NCBI GenBank assembly: GCA_964034945.1
Contig: OZ035962.1
Location: 110,797,034-110,861,033, forward strand
Length of the DNA: 64,000 nucleotides
Reading direction: 5' to 3'
Origin: Chrysopilus asiliformis
Taxonomy: Eukaryota; Arthropoda; Insecta; Diptera; Rhagionidae
The number at the start of each line of letters is the position of its first letter. Position 1 is the first letter of the stretch. Shown one piece after another: positions 31,152 through 42,626 of the stretch. Under the pieces are notes generated by a model, which had not been told where the DNA came from, ran no database searches, and saw only the letters and a list, made by a program, of their open reading frames with translations. A program made the translations under genes and the position numbers.

Positions 31152-33053
31152 TGTAATACACCTCGAACAGGTCACAGGCGGCGGCAGCTGCGCCCGCTGC
31201 CTACTATTCGAGTGTGTGGGTGGTGCTTATGTGAGACGAGAGCATATCCTTTTCTATCCGCACTAGCTCAGCAGCTGGGGTCGTGAGGTACTCATCTCAG
31301 CACCGCCATACACAAGGTGGATATGCTATGAGGGGTAGCAAACCTGGGAGAAAGAACCCCCCTGGTCTAATTGCTACGGAAAAAAATCGTTAAAACCGGA
31401 ACTTCTAGCAGTACGGACGGACCAAAATACCATAAAAATTATTACTAAACGATAGAGAGCGCGACGTACGGCGATTATGCCCACCCCTTCTTAGACTCCT
31501 AGTGAGAATAAGCCGATTGAAAATCTGACCCGCCATTGGCCAAGTCTTCCCTTTAATACTCCAAAAATTACTGATGTTTCCTTCACCTCCCATTGATCCA
31601 TCACCTATTTACCTCTGCTTGAAAGCAGGTTCACTTACATTCATTTTCTCATCTCCTTGTTTCGGGACATCCTCCCCCTTTACCGCGCGCTTAGGCGAAC
31701 TTCATCACTATGTAGCTAACTGAAATTGAATCTAAATGCATCCTCTCAAGGAGGCAAGGAACTGCACTAAAAAAAACATTGCAAACACCAGGGATTGGGC
31801 TTATAATTCATAAATTTGCTTTTATTCAATAGTTAAATTTTTCTTTGCCTTTAGTAAAGACGCTTCTAAACTTATCTTAAATATGCTACTATTCAGTGGC
31901 CACTATTCTAACTAAATTATATAATGATGACAATTTTAATTCAAAATAAAAGAAAAGCAATAATAAATAAAAAAAAGAAAATACATATGTTAATTTACTC
32001 TGTTAGTTTGTTGATTGTAGTTGTGTTGGTTGTCCAAATTGTTTGTGTTGATGCTCGCAGAATGTGAGTTGAAAATTCCTGGTGTGTATGAGATACAAAT
32101 GTCTGCCGTATGCTTGATGAAGCTGAATGTTGCTGTTTGCATTGGCTGCGAGATGTTGCAGACTCAATATTCCTCGAATGAATGGTGTTTGAGCGTGCTA
32201 TCGTGTGAATCCGCTGTATGCTGTGTTATGATTTCTGTTGTATGATGGGTCGTGTGATTTGTATTTTGTGTGATGTGATTTGTCTGAAGCGTTTTGCTTG
32301 ATACTTCCTTGTCACGCATGTATGCTCGTTTTATGCTAGCAGAATCGCCTACTTACTGCGATGCATGTTGCACTGTGTTGTGAAATGTTTCTTTTTCTTT
32401 GTGTTTGTTGCAAGAAGTTGAGATGTTGACGTGTCCTCGAAAAAGGGTTGTTACGCGTTGCTGCTATTGCCAAATAAAACGGAGGTGCCGACGCTGTTGT
32501 TTAGATCTCTTTCCACGTGTATTATGTTTTACAGTGAAATCACGTTTAGGTTTAAGATGCGTTCACTATCGCACTCGTCTTGTTTTTGGTTAATTTATTC
32601 GTAGGTTTTTGTTAGTTCGTTTTATGTAAAAAAGAATCTTAACTAGATTCTAAGAAGTTTAATCTAAAATTTGCCTCTCACTACTTGGCTAGAAAAATCA
32701 AAAAAAAAAAACGTAAAAATTGATCGGATCACCAGCTCTTTTCCCATCACGATCCCAACTGAACTTTTATTACTCTCGAACTTTGGTCCGCAGATGTTAG
32801 TAACGGCAAGGATTTTTAGTTTTTTTTTTTGTTTATTCAAATTGAAGGGCCACTCGTATAAATTCTTGCTGTTTCCAAGCGTATTACTGACCAAAGTCGC
32901 ATTGTTTTTCTATATTAAAAATGAATATATACCCGTCTTGTGCCGCTTGTTCTACAATCCCTAAGTTTTGCAATGGCTCATCTAGATTTTCAGGGATTGT
33001 CAACCTTTTTTTTTTATATTTAGGATGTAAGCCCGAAGACAGCGATCGCTACA
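31152..33053 (-). repeat. Gypsy 5' LTR
   Basis: 1902 bp, matching the 3' LTR throughout by eye except for one A less in a homopolymer near 32700. TG...CA ends. Confidence 0.95.
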
Positions 33054-33388
33054 AATACTGCGAAGTTTCATTAAGATCGGACCACCCAATTCGAAGACAC
33101 CAGGCGTGGGGTACCGAGGGAATGGGAAAGTCAGGTTTATAGTGGAAAAATCGAAAGCCCTTAGCCCTCTTAGTAATACTGTGCAGTTTCATTAAAATCG
33201 GACCACCCTATTCGAAGATAACAGGCGAGGGGTATCGAGGGGAATTTTCTCAGAGGGGAGACCTATCTAGATCGACTTTTTGTCCCTGAAAATCCCTAGC
33301 CACCAAGTTTCGTGCAAATTGTTAGGCGGGTTTTCGAGATCCTTTGTGCAGACAGACAGACAGACATTCCTCGTATTATATTATAGGA

Positions 33389-35301
33389 TAAACGAAAGGG
33401 AAGGAGCTAAGTCTGAATGATTTAGTTTAGGCGATTTCTTCCCCTCTATTCTTATCATTCTCATTTATCATCTCCCGTCTCCTCTATTTTATACAAATAT
33501 AGTAATTTGTTGTATTTTTCACATAGTATTTATAGCCAAAAAGTATTTGGAATTCGAGTTTACTTTTCGATCCGTCCGAATTGGCGCCTTTTCCAAACCA
33601 AAATTATATATTTACCATTAAGGACACTCACCAATCGACTCTCGTTCAAATGAAACCCAACAGCTGGGGTCGTATATATCTGGAGCAATTTCTTGATTTA
33701 TTCAAAATTCACATCTGTACAAAAAAGAATTCTCCTCGTATCATACATCCTTTTGAGTACACATCTCTAAACATATTTATCTAGGTACGAAATTTTGGTA
33801 AATATTTATAAATGCTACATACACGTCTACTTCTAGGTTGAAATGAACATCAATACTGAAGGAAAACTCTTAAAATGAAGCAACAGCAAATAAGAATGAA
33901 GAAAAAAGAAAAAGATGCTGGTTTACACGTGTAGCAGGTAAATTTTGACTCAGTTACTTCTTTTGGAATTTATCAGAACTCGATATACTTGATAGAGGTT
34001 TTTCATTTCGGTATATACCGTCTACTCGTTTTCGGGGAAAACTTTCATCAATTTCATTTTACTGTAACGTTGGGCGGCGATATCAATATATGCGGTATAT
34101 GGCAGAACCTATTTTTTTTTTCTCTTTTGCAGGAAAAACTTTTTGAGTTATATTTCCCCAAGATGTTCCCCTCGCCAGTACATTTCGGTCCATATTTCTT
34201 TTCCGTTTTTCCAGATACCTACCTTTTTTTCTTGCCTTCTGCTAGGTTTCCGGATCATGTCTGTACTTTTTCGTTTTCCTTCTCGTTATGTCGTTTAGTT
34301 CGCTCATTTTTTTTGTTACTCATGCTGGTTGCCTTTTTGACTATATAGGTTGCTTCTTGAGCCGTGTAACATTTCAGCATTGCGTTTCTACAGCAAGAAA
34401 ATTTTCGTTTTAATCTTAATTGGAAATTCAACGTTAAGGTTATTTATAGCATTTCACACCATGGCCGAAAGCTCTATGCTATATTCGTACCTACCTTTTT
34501 GTAAGTGCGGATTGGATATAAAATGATTTTCATGGAAAGTGTGTATTTGTGCGATGGCAAGAGTGTAATCTACTTAAGTTGAATTTTTCCCTTAAATCAT
34601 AATTTTTCTCCAGTAAAGTATTAAAGTAAATCGAGGTATAAGGATAATATTTTATCATGTTGTTAGACTTTTTAACGGATAATAAGAATATATTGCAGAA
34701 CTTGTACAAAAAATGGGAACAGAAAACATTGGCCAAGTGTCATGACTTGTTGAAGTGTTGCTTGTTTGGATTACATAAAAAAAATCTTTTTTTTTCGCTT
34801 TGAAAATTTAATTCATAATCTTAATACGTGTTACAGAATGAATTTTGCGATTTTTACCTTGGAATCCGTGTCAAAATTTATTTATGTTGAAAGTTTGCAC
34901 TCAAAATTTGAACCTCTACTTATTTTACTGTTGGAAAAATTACATATTTTGCATTAAATTTCACCCATCTCAAAAGTAAATATTTTTAAACCAAAATTTG
35001 GTTAAAAACGTTTTCTATTTTGTCACAAGTACAAAATAATTTTTCGTTCCTTTTCTTTCTTTTTATTTCCTTTTCCTTTTATTTCTTTTTCCTTTTATTT
35101 TTTTCTTTCCTTAAAACATGTGATTCAAAATTTTAGCTCAAAGAGTGATTTTGGAGTTGATTTTTTTTAAAAAATCGACAAACTTCCTAGTAAAAAATAT
35201 TGGAAAACACGGAAATAAGGAAACTGTTCGCCTATTCGCCTGCGGCGCAGTTTCCTTAACTACTAGTTTTAGGTAATCTATCACACAAAAGCTGTGATCT
35301 C
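33389..35301. other. No gene recognised
   Basis: AT-rich DNA with C/T-rich runs (CTTTTATTTC repeats at 35050-35100). A 119-codon frame at 33989-34348 is Phe/Leu/Pro-rich, low complexity and without a motif. Confidence 0.4.
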
Positions 35302-35304
35302 AAC

Positions 35305-35635
35305 GAGCCTGTTTACATAGGACTTTTTTTGAGGCGTCACGTCAATGTGCCTGTTTACATTGAGACTCACTTTGAGGCGTCACGTTATTCGTGAGGGTGA
35401 GGGACGCGGTGGGGAGGGAAACCAAAAAGAGCGAACGAAGTTTAGATTCACTTAAAATTATCGGTCGCAAACCGGTTTTTGAGTCTGGTCGTTGAAACCT
35501 GTCGTTTAGTTTTGTTGATGAAACCGGTTTATGAATCCAGATAAAGCGAACCGTGTGCACACGGCAGAAAAATGAGGAAAGACGTGCCGCCTCAAAAAGA
35601 GTCCTAATGTAAACACAATCTATGTAAACAGGCTC
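35305..35635. mobile_element. 331-bp MITE with GAGCCTGTTTACAT ends
   Basis: GAGCCTGTTTACATA and its inverted partner bound the element, with AAC on both sides (35302-35304, 35636-35638). The left arm holds two tandem versions of GCCTGTTTACAT...TTTGAGGCGTCACG and the right arm one inverted version. Class unassigned. Confidence 0.65.
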
Positions 35636-35713
35636 AACCGCAACTCGTCCATACATTTTCCAGGTCAAAGAAGACTGTATTCTAGAGCCGCATGACTAGA
35701 GGCGTGTGATTAA

Positions 35714-36009
35714 GGGCTATGTTACACACGGCAACTTTAAACCGACACAAAATACAAAAAGTTGCTCGTTTGTGCTACACGCGGAGACAAGTTGCCGGAG
35801 ACTTCTGTATATTACACAGTGAGTGTTTCATGTGTGTGTGAAGTTGTGTGAAGAACGAACCAGTTCTTTGTGAATTTTGTGCTTGTGTGCGTATTTTGTC
35901 GCCTTGTTTCTACTTTCGGAACTGGCGACATTAGCCACCGCTTCCTTCACTTCTCGCGCCTATACTTAAGAAAAGTCGCCGCTTAAAGTTGCCTCGTGTA
36001 ACGTAGGCC
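35714..36009. mobile_element. MITE with GGGCTATGTTACAC ends, TAA duplication
   Basis: The left GGGCTATGTTACACACGGCA and inverted right GGCCTACGTTACACGAGGCA pair, each followed by ACTTTAA. TAA lies on both sides (35711-35713, 36010-36012). The sibling at 61612-61714 is shorter. TAA fits PIF/Harbinger. Confidence 0.75.
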
Positions 36010-36296
36010 TAAGAGAGTAATTCTCAAAGGTCAAAATACAAGTGTTGCCAAGCTAATATGAATTGACCTTAATTCCGCGTTACAATAATCGAGTGGAAAA
36101 AAACCTGGAAAGGTCGTGTTCTCGACCTATAATTGGAAAAGAGGTCGCTGATCCTTTTATAACTCAATATTTCGAAAAACGGGGTAGCGAGAGATAAAAG
36201 GCTGGAAGCCACCCCACTAGGTTTAAAAACTTTGTGTGGGGTATAAAACATGATATTTCTTATAGAAATTACCCTCAACACATAAAGCACTATAAT

Positions 36297-36790
36297 CAGG
36301 GTATTGACAGTCCTCTTTTAAATTGCGGGTAAATTTACCGCTCGGTAATTCAGTCAAATTTAACAGATTTTTACCGAGACGGTAATTTGTTTCATGTAAA
36401 AAGGAATTACCCGATTCGGTAATTGTAGACATGCCTTGAGTCGTGTTTCCCGGCCCGGTTATTCGGTATCAAGAATCAACCGCGAGTGGCGCTAGTAATG
36501 TTTTTAGTTATCAAATTTTCTCGCTGGTTTTTTGTTAATCTCATCGGACTGATGCAAATTTTTTCAATTTTGATAGCCGTTGCCACAATAGAAATTCAAA
36601 AGAATACATCAAACATGGATTTAAAGGTATGTGACAATCAAATTCGCAGTTCATGATTTGGTCACGTATCCAATAAAAGCGCTGTTCTCAAATCTGTGCT
36701 GTGGGATGTTCACAGCAGAATATTTTCAGTCTTTTAATATTACCGAAAATACCGAATACCGAAAATTAAAAGAGGATTGTGAATACCCTG
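36297..36790. repeat. Inverted-repeat element with CAGGGTATT ends
   Basis: CAGGGTATTGACAGTCCTCT and (inverted) CAGGGTATTCACAATCCTCT pair. Inside, GGTAATT / AATTACC phrases recur. CAGGG ends resemble hAT, but I found no 8-bp duplication. Confidence 0.5.
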
Positions 36791-37477
36791 AATGTTTCAA
36801 ATTTTTTTTATTAACACAACAGACAACTATAGCAATTGCCTTATCCCTAAGGAACTTTTTTGAATTCATAAAAAAAATTGTTCACAATTAGAGCATTCAA
36901 TCCCGGGTACCCGAAACCCGGGTACCCGGGAATCCCGGCCATTTTCTGGAACCGAAAACCGGGTTTGAATTGGGTAAAATTACCCGGTTTTCGGTGCTGA
37001 AAGCAAGCAATTTCTCACATGCTAAAATATCAAAATACTGTTCGTTCGCTGCTGAATATATACGAAATACATATTTGTAAGTACATATTTCTGTTAATAA
37101 TAACTGTAAATTAAAAGATTAATGCAAAATTAAGCCATCCGATTACATTTTCTTTACAAAGTCTCTTTAAAACAACGACAATATAATAGATTTATATGCG
37201 CTCACAGAAAATATTAAATTTCCTGTAAAGTTAAAATGGTTTTTTATGTATAGGCAGGGAACAACTATTATATAGAATGGAAAATAAGACCTTTCCTCAT
37301 TAACTTCCACTAGAGTAAGCACTACACTATAGAAATTGGTTTTGTTGTCTTACACAGGGACTACATTAGGTTTTATTTCTGGTATACTAGCTGGTTCACC
37401 AAAAATAATAGCCTACTAGTTTTTTTTTGCGTGGGCCAATTCAGGTATGACATTTCAGTATGATTTTGAATTTTGAC

Positions 37478-37687
37478 ATGTCGTTAAACGGCGAACAGAA
37501 AATTAAAATTGCCAAAATATTGGCTTTAAAATGTTTGGAGGAAGAAGAACTTTTGATAAATTTGAAAAAACGAAGACAATATTGGGTAAATCCCTTTTTA
37601 GCATTACGGGATAAATATGATATCGAAGCTAAATATGATATACGAACGAATTCCTTTCATTTTCTTTTTCACACTTTCCACAGTTAA
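37478..37687 (+). pseudogene. Harbinger transposase N-terminus, truncated
   Basis: From ATG at 37478 the frame reads MSLNGEQKIKIAKILALKCL then KRRQYWVNPFLALRDKYD, the arginine/tryptophan segment that precedes the DDE domain in PIF/Harbinger transposases. Homology ends by about 37630, and the rest of the frame runs antisense through the MADF remnant. No catalytic residue remains. Confidence 0.7.
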
Positions 37688-37837
37688 ACTCAATTCTTTG
37701 GCAATATTTTCCCATGCTCTTTTTTTCAAATCAATTCTTCGATAATTATTTGATTTTGAATTCCACAACCATTCTTTTTCGCGAAAAATATTTATCAATT
37801 TAATAATTTCGCTCCGTGAAAATTTCGTTTCCGCCAT
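37604..37837 (-). pseudogene. Harbinger MADF/Myb-like DNA-binding protein, N-terminal part
   Basis: From ATG at 37837: MAETKFSRSEIIKLINIFRE, then EWLWNSKSNNYRR, KKRAWENIAKELSL, VESVKKKMKGIRS. This is a MADF-type Myb/SANT domain (W, W and basic helix spacing). Harbinger elements carry such a protein to bring the transposase to its ends. The C-terminal part is lost at the internal deletion and the frame runs on into antisense transposase sequence. Confidence 0.75.
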
Positions 37838-38427
37838 TTTAATCAATTGAAATGTCAAAATCTGGAGTGATATTCCATAACTTGCTTCAAGCGTTTGTTT
37901 CGAGTTAGAAGAAAAAGTAAAGTTACGGAATTCCACTCCTGGTATACCAGCGCTGTCTACGAAAATGGTATACCAATGCGGTCTTACCAGAAAAACTGGT
38001 AAACCAGATTGGTCCACACAGGCTTTTTAGCGACCAATTTTGCTGGTATACCAGAAATAAAAGCTAATGTAGTCCCTGTGTTACTTCTCCTTTCTGCTGT
38101 CATACACTCGATGAAAAAAAATCAAATATGATGTTTTCTTATAATGCCACCCACAGTCATTCAAAATGTGAATTTTTTAACTGTAATTTTCGGATGTACG
38201 CTTCCAACGCAAAAAATTTTGTTAGAGCTTTCCTTTCTATAATAGTAATTGTTCCGTGGTATAGGTTTAAATTTAATGTCGCAATTGCAATTTTTTACTG
38301 GTAATTTCTTATTTTTTCTTTACATTTTCAGCACCGGTTCCAGAACCGGGTACCCGGTTCTCGAAGATTCTAGCACCGAAACCCGGTTCCTTAAAATTGT
38401 CTCGGTGCTGAATGCTATATTCACAAT

Positions 38428-39320
38428 AAAAGATCTAAACTTGCTGGATATTTTTAGACAATATTAAATCAAATTGAAATATCGAAATTGAAATTTCATT
38501 TGATACAAATCGGATTCTTAAATCCTCCTTCGCATTGAAAACCGATTCGATTTTAGACTAGCACAATTCACCCTTTTGTTAGTTATGTTACAATAAATCT
38601 TTGAAATAAAAAAAAAACGAACGCAAGAAGCACCACATTTCATTGAAAGTAATAAAAATTCCAAATAATCTGAGGACAGGCCCCAAGAAATAACGTTATA
38701 TAACGACAAAATATTACCTTTTGAGAATATCTTTCGCAATCTATCTATGAAACGTACATACATCCGATCATATATCCTCTTACATAAGTATATCAAAAAC
38801 ACATAGACGGTTTAAGAACCTTTTCCGTCAATACTTGTACCTTACCTAACTAAAATATCTTCCCCAACTCTCGGTCCCAGCATAAGCTCAACGCTGGTAG
38901 TCACCGGAAAAGCAGTCAACAAAAAGATTCAGTCCTGAAAAAAAAAATACAAAAATAATAATACCGAGATGGGAATAGAAGGGAAAATTTTTGTAATAAA
39001 TATGTATATGAATATTATATACAATATCATGATTTTGAAATTTATATTTTTAGGAAAATCCAATTTCGTGACTCCCTGAATTATGTACATATATTTAAAT
39101 TTGCCGCAAAGGAATATCAACTGCCATGATACAAAAATACACAGTTGCAAGAGCGACATGTTATGTAATGAACTGTGTAGCAAAAATTTACAACATCAAA
39201 TTTCGTATAGAGACTTCATCGGTCGTCGTCCTTGTTACTAGATCTGAAGAATTTCAGTAAAAGCTAAAAATGTTTTTTTTTTTTTCGAGCAAGTATAGCG
39301 ATATTTGCGATGAGTACATT
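38428..39320. other. No gene recognised
   Basis: AT-rich spacer. Frames of 84-94 codons on the minus strand have no motif. Confidence 0.4.
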
Positions 39321-39328
39321 TTGATATC

Positions 39329-40348
39329 CAGTGGCGCACTCAGGATTTTATTTATGGGGAAGGGGTGGAGGGGAGCGATTCAATTGAAAAAAATGTGATA
39401 CACATTTAACATAAAGGCATAGAATATCTGAAACAAATACGCTGCAGGCTAAATTTTTTGAAAGAACGTTAAAAAGTTAAAATAATTTTTAAAAAATTAG
39501 CCGCAGGCGAAAATTTATTTAGATCAGAGTCGAATATCCCTTTAAATTTATGGCTAAATAGTTCCAAAAGTAGACTTCTTTCCTTTTCACGTTTTACAAA
39601 GGATACAACCCCCTTGTGAATGCGGTGTTAAGGAAAAACTTTCAAAAATACCCGAAAAGTCGGATTAATGTCGTTACAAATAAAATGTATTAGCTTCACT
39701 TTAGTGTAGAAAACTCAATGCTACCATCTATCAGGTTTAACAGCCCTGACTTACGATATTGTCGCTTTGCTATTTGGAAAAATTGTTAGGTAGCGAGACA
39801 TTTAAAGCTGGGCTTTGTGCAGCTGCACTTTTTGCGCCTGCCATGGCCGTACAAAGTCTTTGTCTTTAAAGTATCTCTCAACAAATTAAGCTTCTATAAA
39901 AAAAAGATATCAAATATAAATTACTAGCTTGCATACCCGTCGTTGCCGGGTTAAGTTTTTTCAGTTTTTTTTTGATGATCTATGTTGGAGCTAAACTTCA
40001 GACCAATCGGCTCGGTAGAAAGGGCAACATAGAGGAAGAGCTAAGTTTCGAGATCACTTTACCCCCTCCCCTTACTCCCCCACCTCTCTGGCTACTTTTT
40101 AATGGGTCTATGTTGGGGCTGGACCCCAGACGAACATCTATGCCAAATTTCAGGCCAATCGGCTCAGTAGTTGCCCCACGAAAGAGTAACATAGCGCAAA
40201 AACTAAGTTTCGAAATCACTTTACCCCCTCCCCTTGCTCCCCCCTCTCGCGCTACTTTTCCGTATGCCTATGTTGGAACCAGAACTACTACAGACACTCA
40301 TGCCAAATTTCAAGTCAATCAGTTCAGCCGTTTTTGCGTGAAAGAGGA

Positions 40349-40383
<35 letters not shown>

Positions 40384-40643
40384 CCAACTCATTTTTATAT
40401 ATTAGTATGATTAGTATGATATTTCCATGTGAACTCCACATTCGCATTTGTAGTAAAAAATCTCACGAAAAACTGAAATGCTCTTTTTCCCCCTTTTCGG
40501 AAAATCTCTCAAGAACGGAGAGATCTCTCGGTCTTGCATGCAAAAACACATCCATTGAATATTTTATTGTGTGATCTCATTCGACTTTGAGATGAGGGGG
40601 TGGGCGCCTTGACTCCCCCCTTCTCTCCTCGGGTGCGCCACTG
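39329..40643. mobile_element. Non-autonomous hAT element containing Helitron E
   Basis: CAGTGGCGCACTC and (inverted) CAGTGGCGCACCC ends, with flanks TTGATATC and ATAATATC matching at six of eight positions (a decayed 8-bp duplication). Without Helitron E the element is about 0.83 kb. The interior has GCCGCAGGC repeats and no transposase. Confidence 0.78.
39924..40410 (-). mobile_element. Non-autonomous Helitron E
   Basis: The minus-strand 5' end A|TCATACTAATATATAAAAAT at 40410 leads into GAGTTGGTGTCTGTCTGTC. The 3' end is hairpin CCCGGCAACGACGGG, TATGCAAG, CTAG at 39927-39924. It preserves the empty site of the MITE found in Helitron D. Confidence 0.88.
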
Positions 40644-40651
40644 ATAATATC

Positions 40652-42626
40652 TCTTAAGAATATCGAAGTGTCATACACTTAAAAAAATTATTTGGTCTGT
40701 GAAACGTAATTCAACCCAATTTACGTTAGTCACACCAATCGGTGGTTCATCCGTCAAATGATTTCCAGAGCCAGACCCCAAACTTTTCATTCCAAGTTCG
40801 CAAGCAAAAAAGTGCTAAAAAAAATCTTAACCGTGTAACCATCGCATATCGTAAATAACTTGATATGCTGCCACCAAGATGATTTTAAGCTTCAGTAAAT
40901 TCCAACAAAATTCACTGAAGACAGCCTCGCGCTCTAAAAACTGCACATATCTATATGATGTTTAATCTCAAGTGCTACTCGTAACTCACATATATTTTAA
41001 TGTCACTCCACTATGACTACTCAACACTATCTCGGGAAAAAAAAACAAAAAAAAACTAATTTTTGGACATCGGTATTCATAAGATAGAGATGAAATTCTT
41101 CGTACAGAAATCTTGTGGAATAAAAAATTTAATTTTCCCATCGTAGAAAAGTCGTGCTAGAAGTTTTTCTCATGTACAAAACCCTCTACATTATATTCTT
41201 ATCAAAAACAGCATAAAACCGCATATACCCATAAAATTTCACGTTGGGGCGAAATATGAATCGCTCGTAAGCCAAGACCTCATAATTTACTCCACATCAG
41301 CCCACAGGTCAAAGGATCTGCAGGGGAAAATGCTTTTCTTTCTCGGATTTTTTTTTGTTTTTTGTTTTTGTCACGTCGAGTTTCATATCCGACACTATGA
41401 GTAACATTTTTGTGGCATTGGCGCAAAATAGCTCGCCAGCCACTATCAAACGGGATGAAATTATGGAAAATGTAGTGTGGCTGTTTTAAGCGGTATAACG
41501 GGCAAGTTTTTCCAAGTGAACACCATATTTCCCACCACTCTGAGAATGTCGGTTGTTGAAAAATCATTGCTGTTGCTTTTTCTCGAGTTTATCGGGGGTA
41601 TCCCCATTTCATGGCTGCGTCGCCTATTATGCAAGGATGGTTTCCGAATGCACAAAAACCTATCCCACTTCCTATGCCGATCAAACACATTCACTTATAA
41701 TCATAATAAAGGATAGAACCGAACGAGTACTCGTACTAGTTTTGTCGTCGTCAGCTGGCATGTTTAATTATTTTGTTACTAAAGTTAAATTAACTTTGGA
41801 AAATTTTCTGATGGATGAGATAGTAAATTAAATTACGGTATTATACAGATACAAAATGTAGGTATAAGTATGCACAAATATTACAGCATATCTAATATAG
41901 ACATTAAATATTATGCTTTTCAAACACAAAACCATACTTTGGTGGCATAAAATTTATGTCGGTTATAGGTAGATAGTCAATACTTTATAGAAAATATACA
42001 ACTTCCTTTATACTAGCTTGCTGGGAATACGTTGAAGGATAATAGAAAACGGTCAGCAGTATCTACCGCACTCCGCTTAGTTGAAATATTATGCGGTAGC
42101 ATCAATGTCCGCAATTTTCATAAATTATTCAATCAGGATTTATGAGCTTTCTGCCCAGACATTTTAAAATACTCTATACGCCATCTCGTCCTGTACCCCT
42201 CTATAATCCTTCGCTATTGGGGATAAGAAATTTAATTAAAATTCACTTGAAATATACATTGTTTCAGTGGTTCTTCTCTTGACACTTTACAACTTGTTCT
42301 GTTCATCTAAATTCGATTAGGGGATTTCCAATTTCCTAGAAGAAAATATTTCTATCGTCGGTCACCGAAGTTTTTTATGGAATTGTTATGTTCAAAAGAG
42401 TTAATCTTTCTTTTTTATTGGGAGACGTTAGTGTGTGTTTCAAGTGATTTTTAATTTGAAAATTCAATATTAGGTTTGTTCTTTCTTAAATTTATCTCAC
42501 CGTTTTTCATTTAACTTCGTTTGATATAAAAAGTTCACTTACTGTTCAAATATCGCTGAACCATTGGTAAGCAGAAATTGAAACACTTCCAAGTTGAAGG
42601 TTTTCCACCAGCGAAAATAAAATATC
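40652..42626. other. No gene recognised
   Basis: Mostly AT-rich. Overlapping frames at 41461-41831 on both strands have unusually mixed composition (for example VVGNMVFTWKNLPVIPL on minus) but no motif or splice context I can defend. Confidence 0.35.

Larger units (their letters stand above)
22995..33053 (-). mobile_element. Ty3/Gypsy LTR retrotransposon, 10.06 kb, near-intact
   Basis: The element is bounded by long LTRs (1903 and 1902 bp) with TGTA...TACA ends and a 4-bp target duplication AATA (22991-22994 and 33054-33057). The order on the minus strand is LTR, tRNA-Lys primer site, 1.1-kb leader, gag, protease-RT, RNase H-integrase, LTR. There is no envelope gene: only 148 bp separate the integrase stop from the 3' LTR. 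The LTR copies look identical apart from one A-run of 13 versus 12, indicating a recent insertion. RT-RNase H-integrase order places it in Ty3/Gypsy; I do not assign a clade. The pol frame is broken once (see the pol entries). Confidence 0.96.
22785..33388 (-). mobile_element. Non-autonomous Helitron F, split by the Gypsy element
   Basis: On the minus strand the 5' end is A|TCCTATAATATAATACGAGG at 33388, then AATGTCTGTCTG. The 3' end is a perfect hairpin CCGAGCATGGCTCGG, then TCTTC and CTGG|T at 22788-22785, a canonical Helitron terminus. The body (33058-33388 and 22785-22990) carries repeated GGACCACCC..TTCGAAGA and AAGCCCTTAGCC phrases shared with Helitron G at 59916-60328. Confidence 0.85.
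37353..38080. mobile_element. PIF/Harbinger relic with both gene ends, nested in hAT
   Basis: 39-bp terminal repeats (CACAGGGACTACATTAGGTT; two mismatches between ends) with TTA on both sides (37350-37352, 38081-38083), the Harbinger signature. It retains the 5' ends of both Harbinger genes pointing toward each other, with the middle deleted. Palindromes CTGGTATACCAG, TGGTATACCA and CTGGTAAACCAG cluster near the right end (37939-38054). Confidence 0.92.
36889..38419. mobile_element. Non-autonomous hAT element with perfect 8-bp duplication
   Basis: The ends TAGAGCATTC and (inverted) TATAGCATTC are flanked by TTCACAAT on both sides (36881-36888, 38420-38427). Subterminal sequence is rich in near-palindromes such as CCGGGTACCCGG and GAACCGGGTACCCGGTTC. 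The element is about 0.8 kb once the 728-bp Harbinger relic nested in it is removed. No transposase of its own is present. Confidence 0.9.

Noticed and set aside
41280..41831. Overlapping frames on both strands
   Set aside because: They looked unusually open, but no motif, splice signal or repeat match supports coding on either strand.
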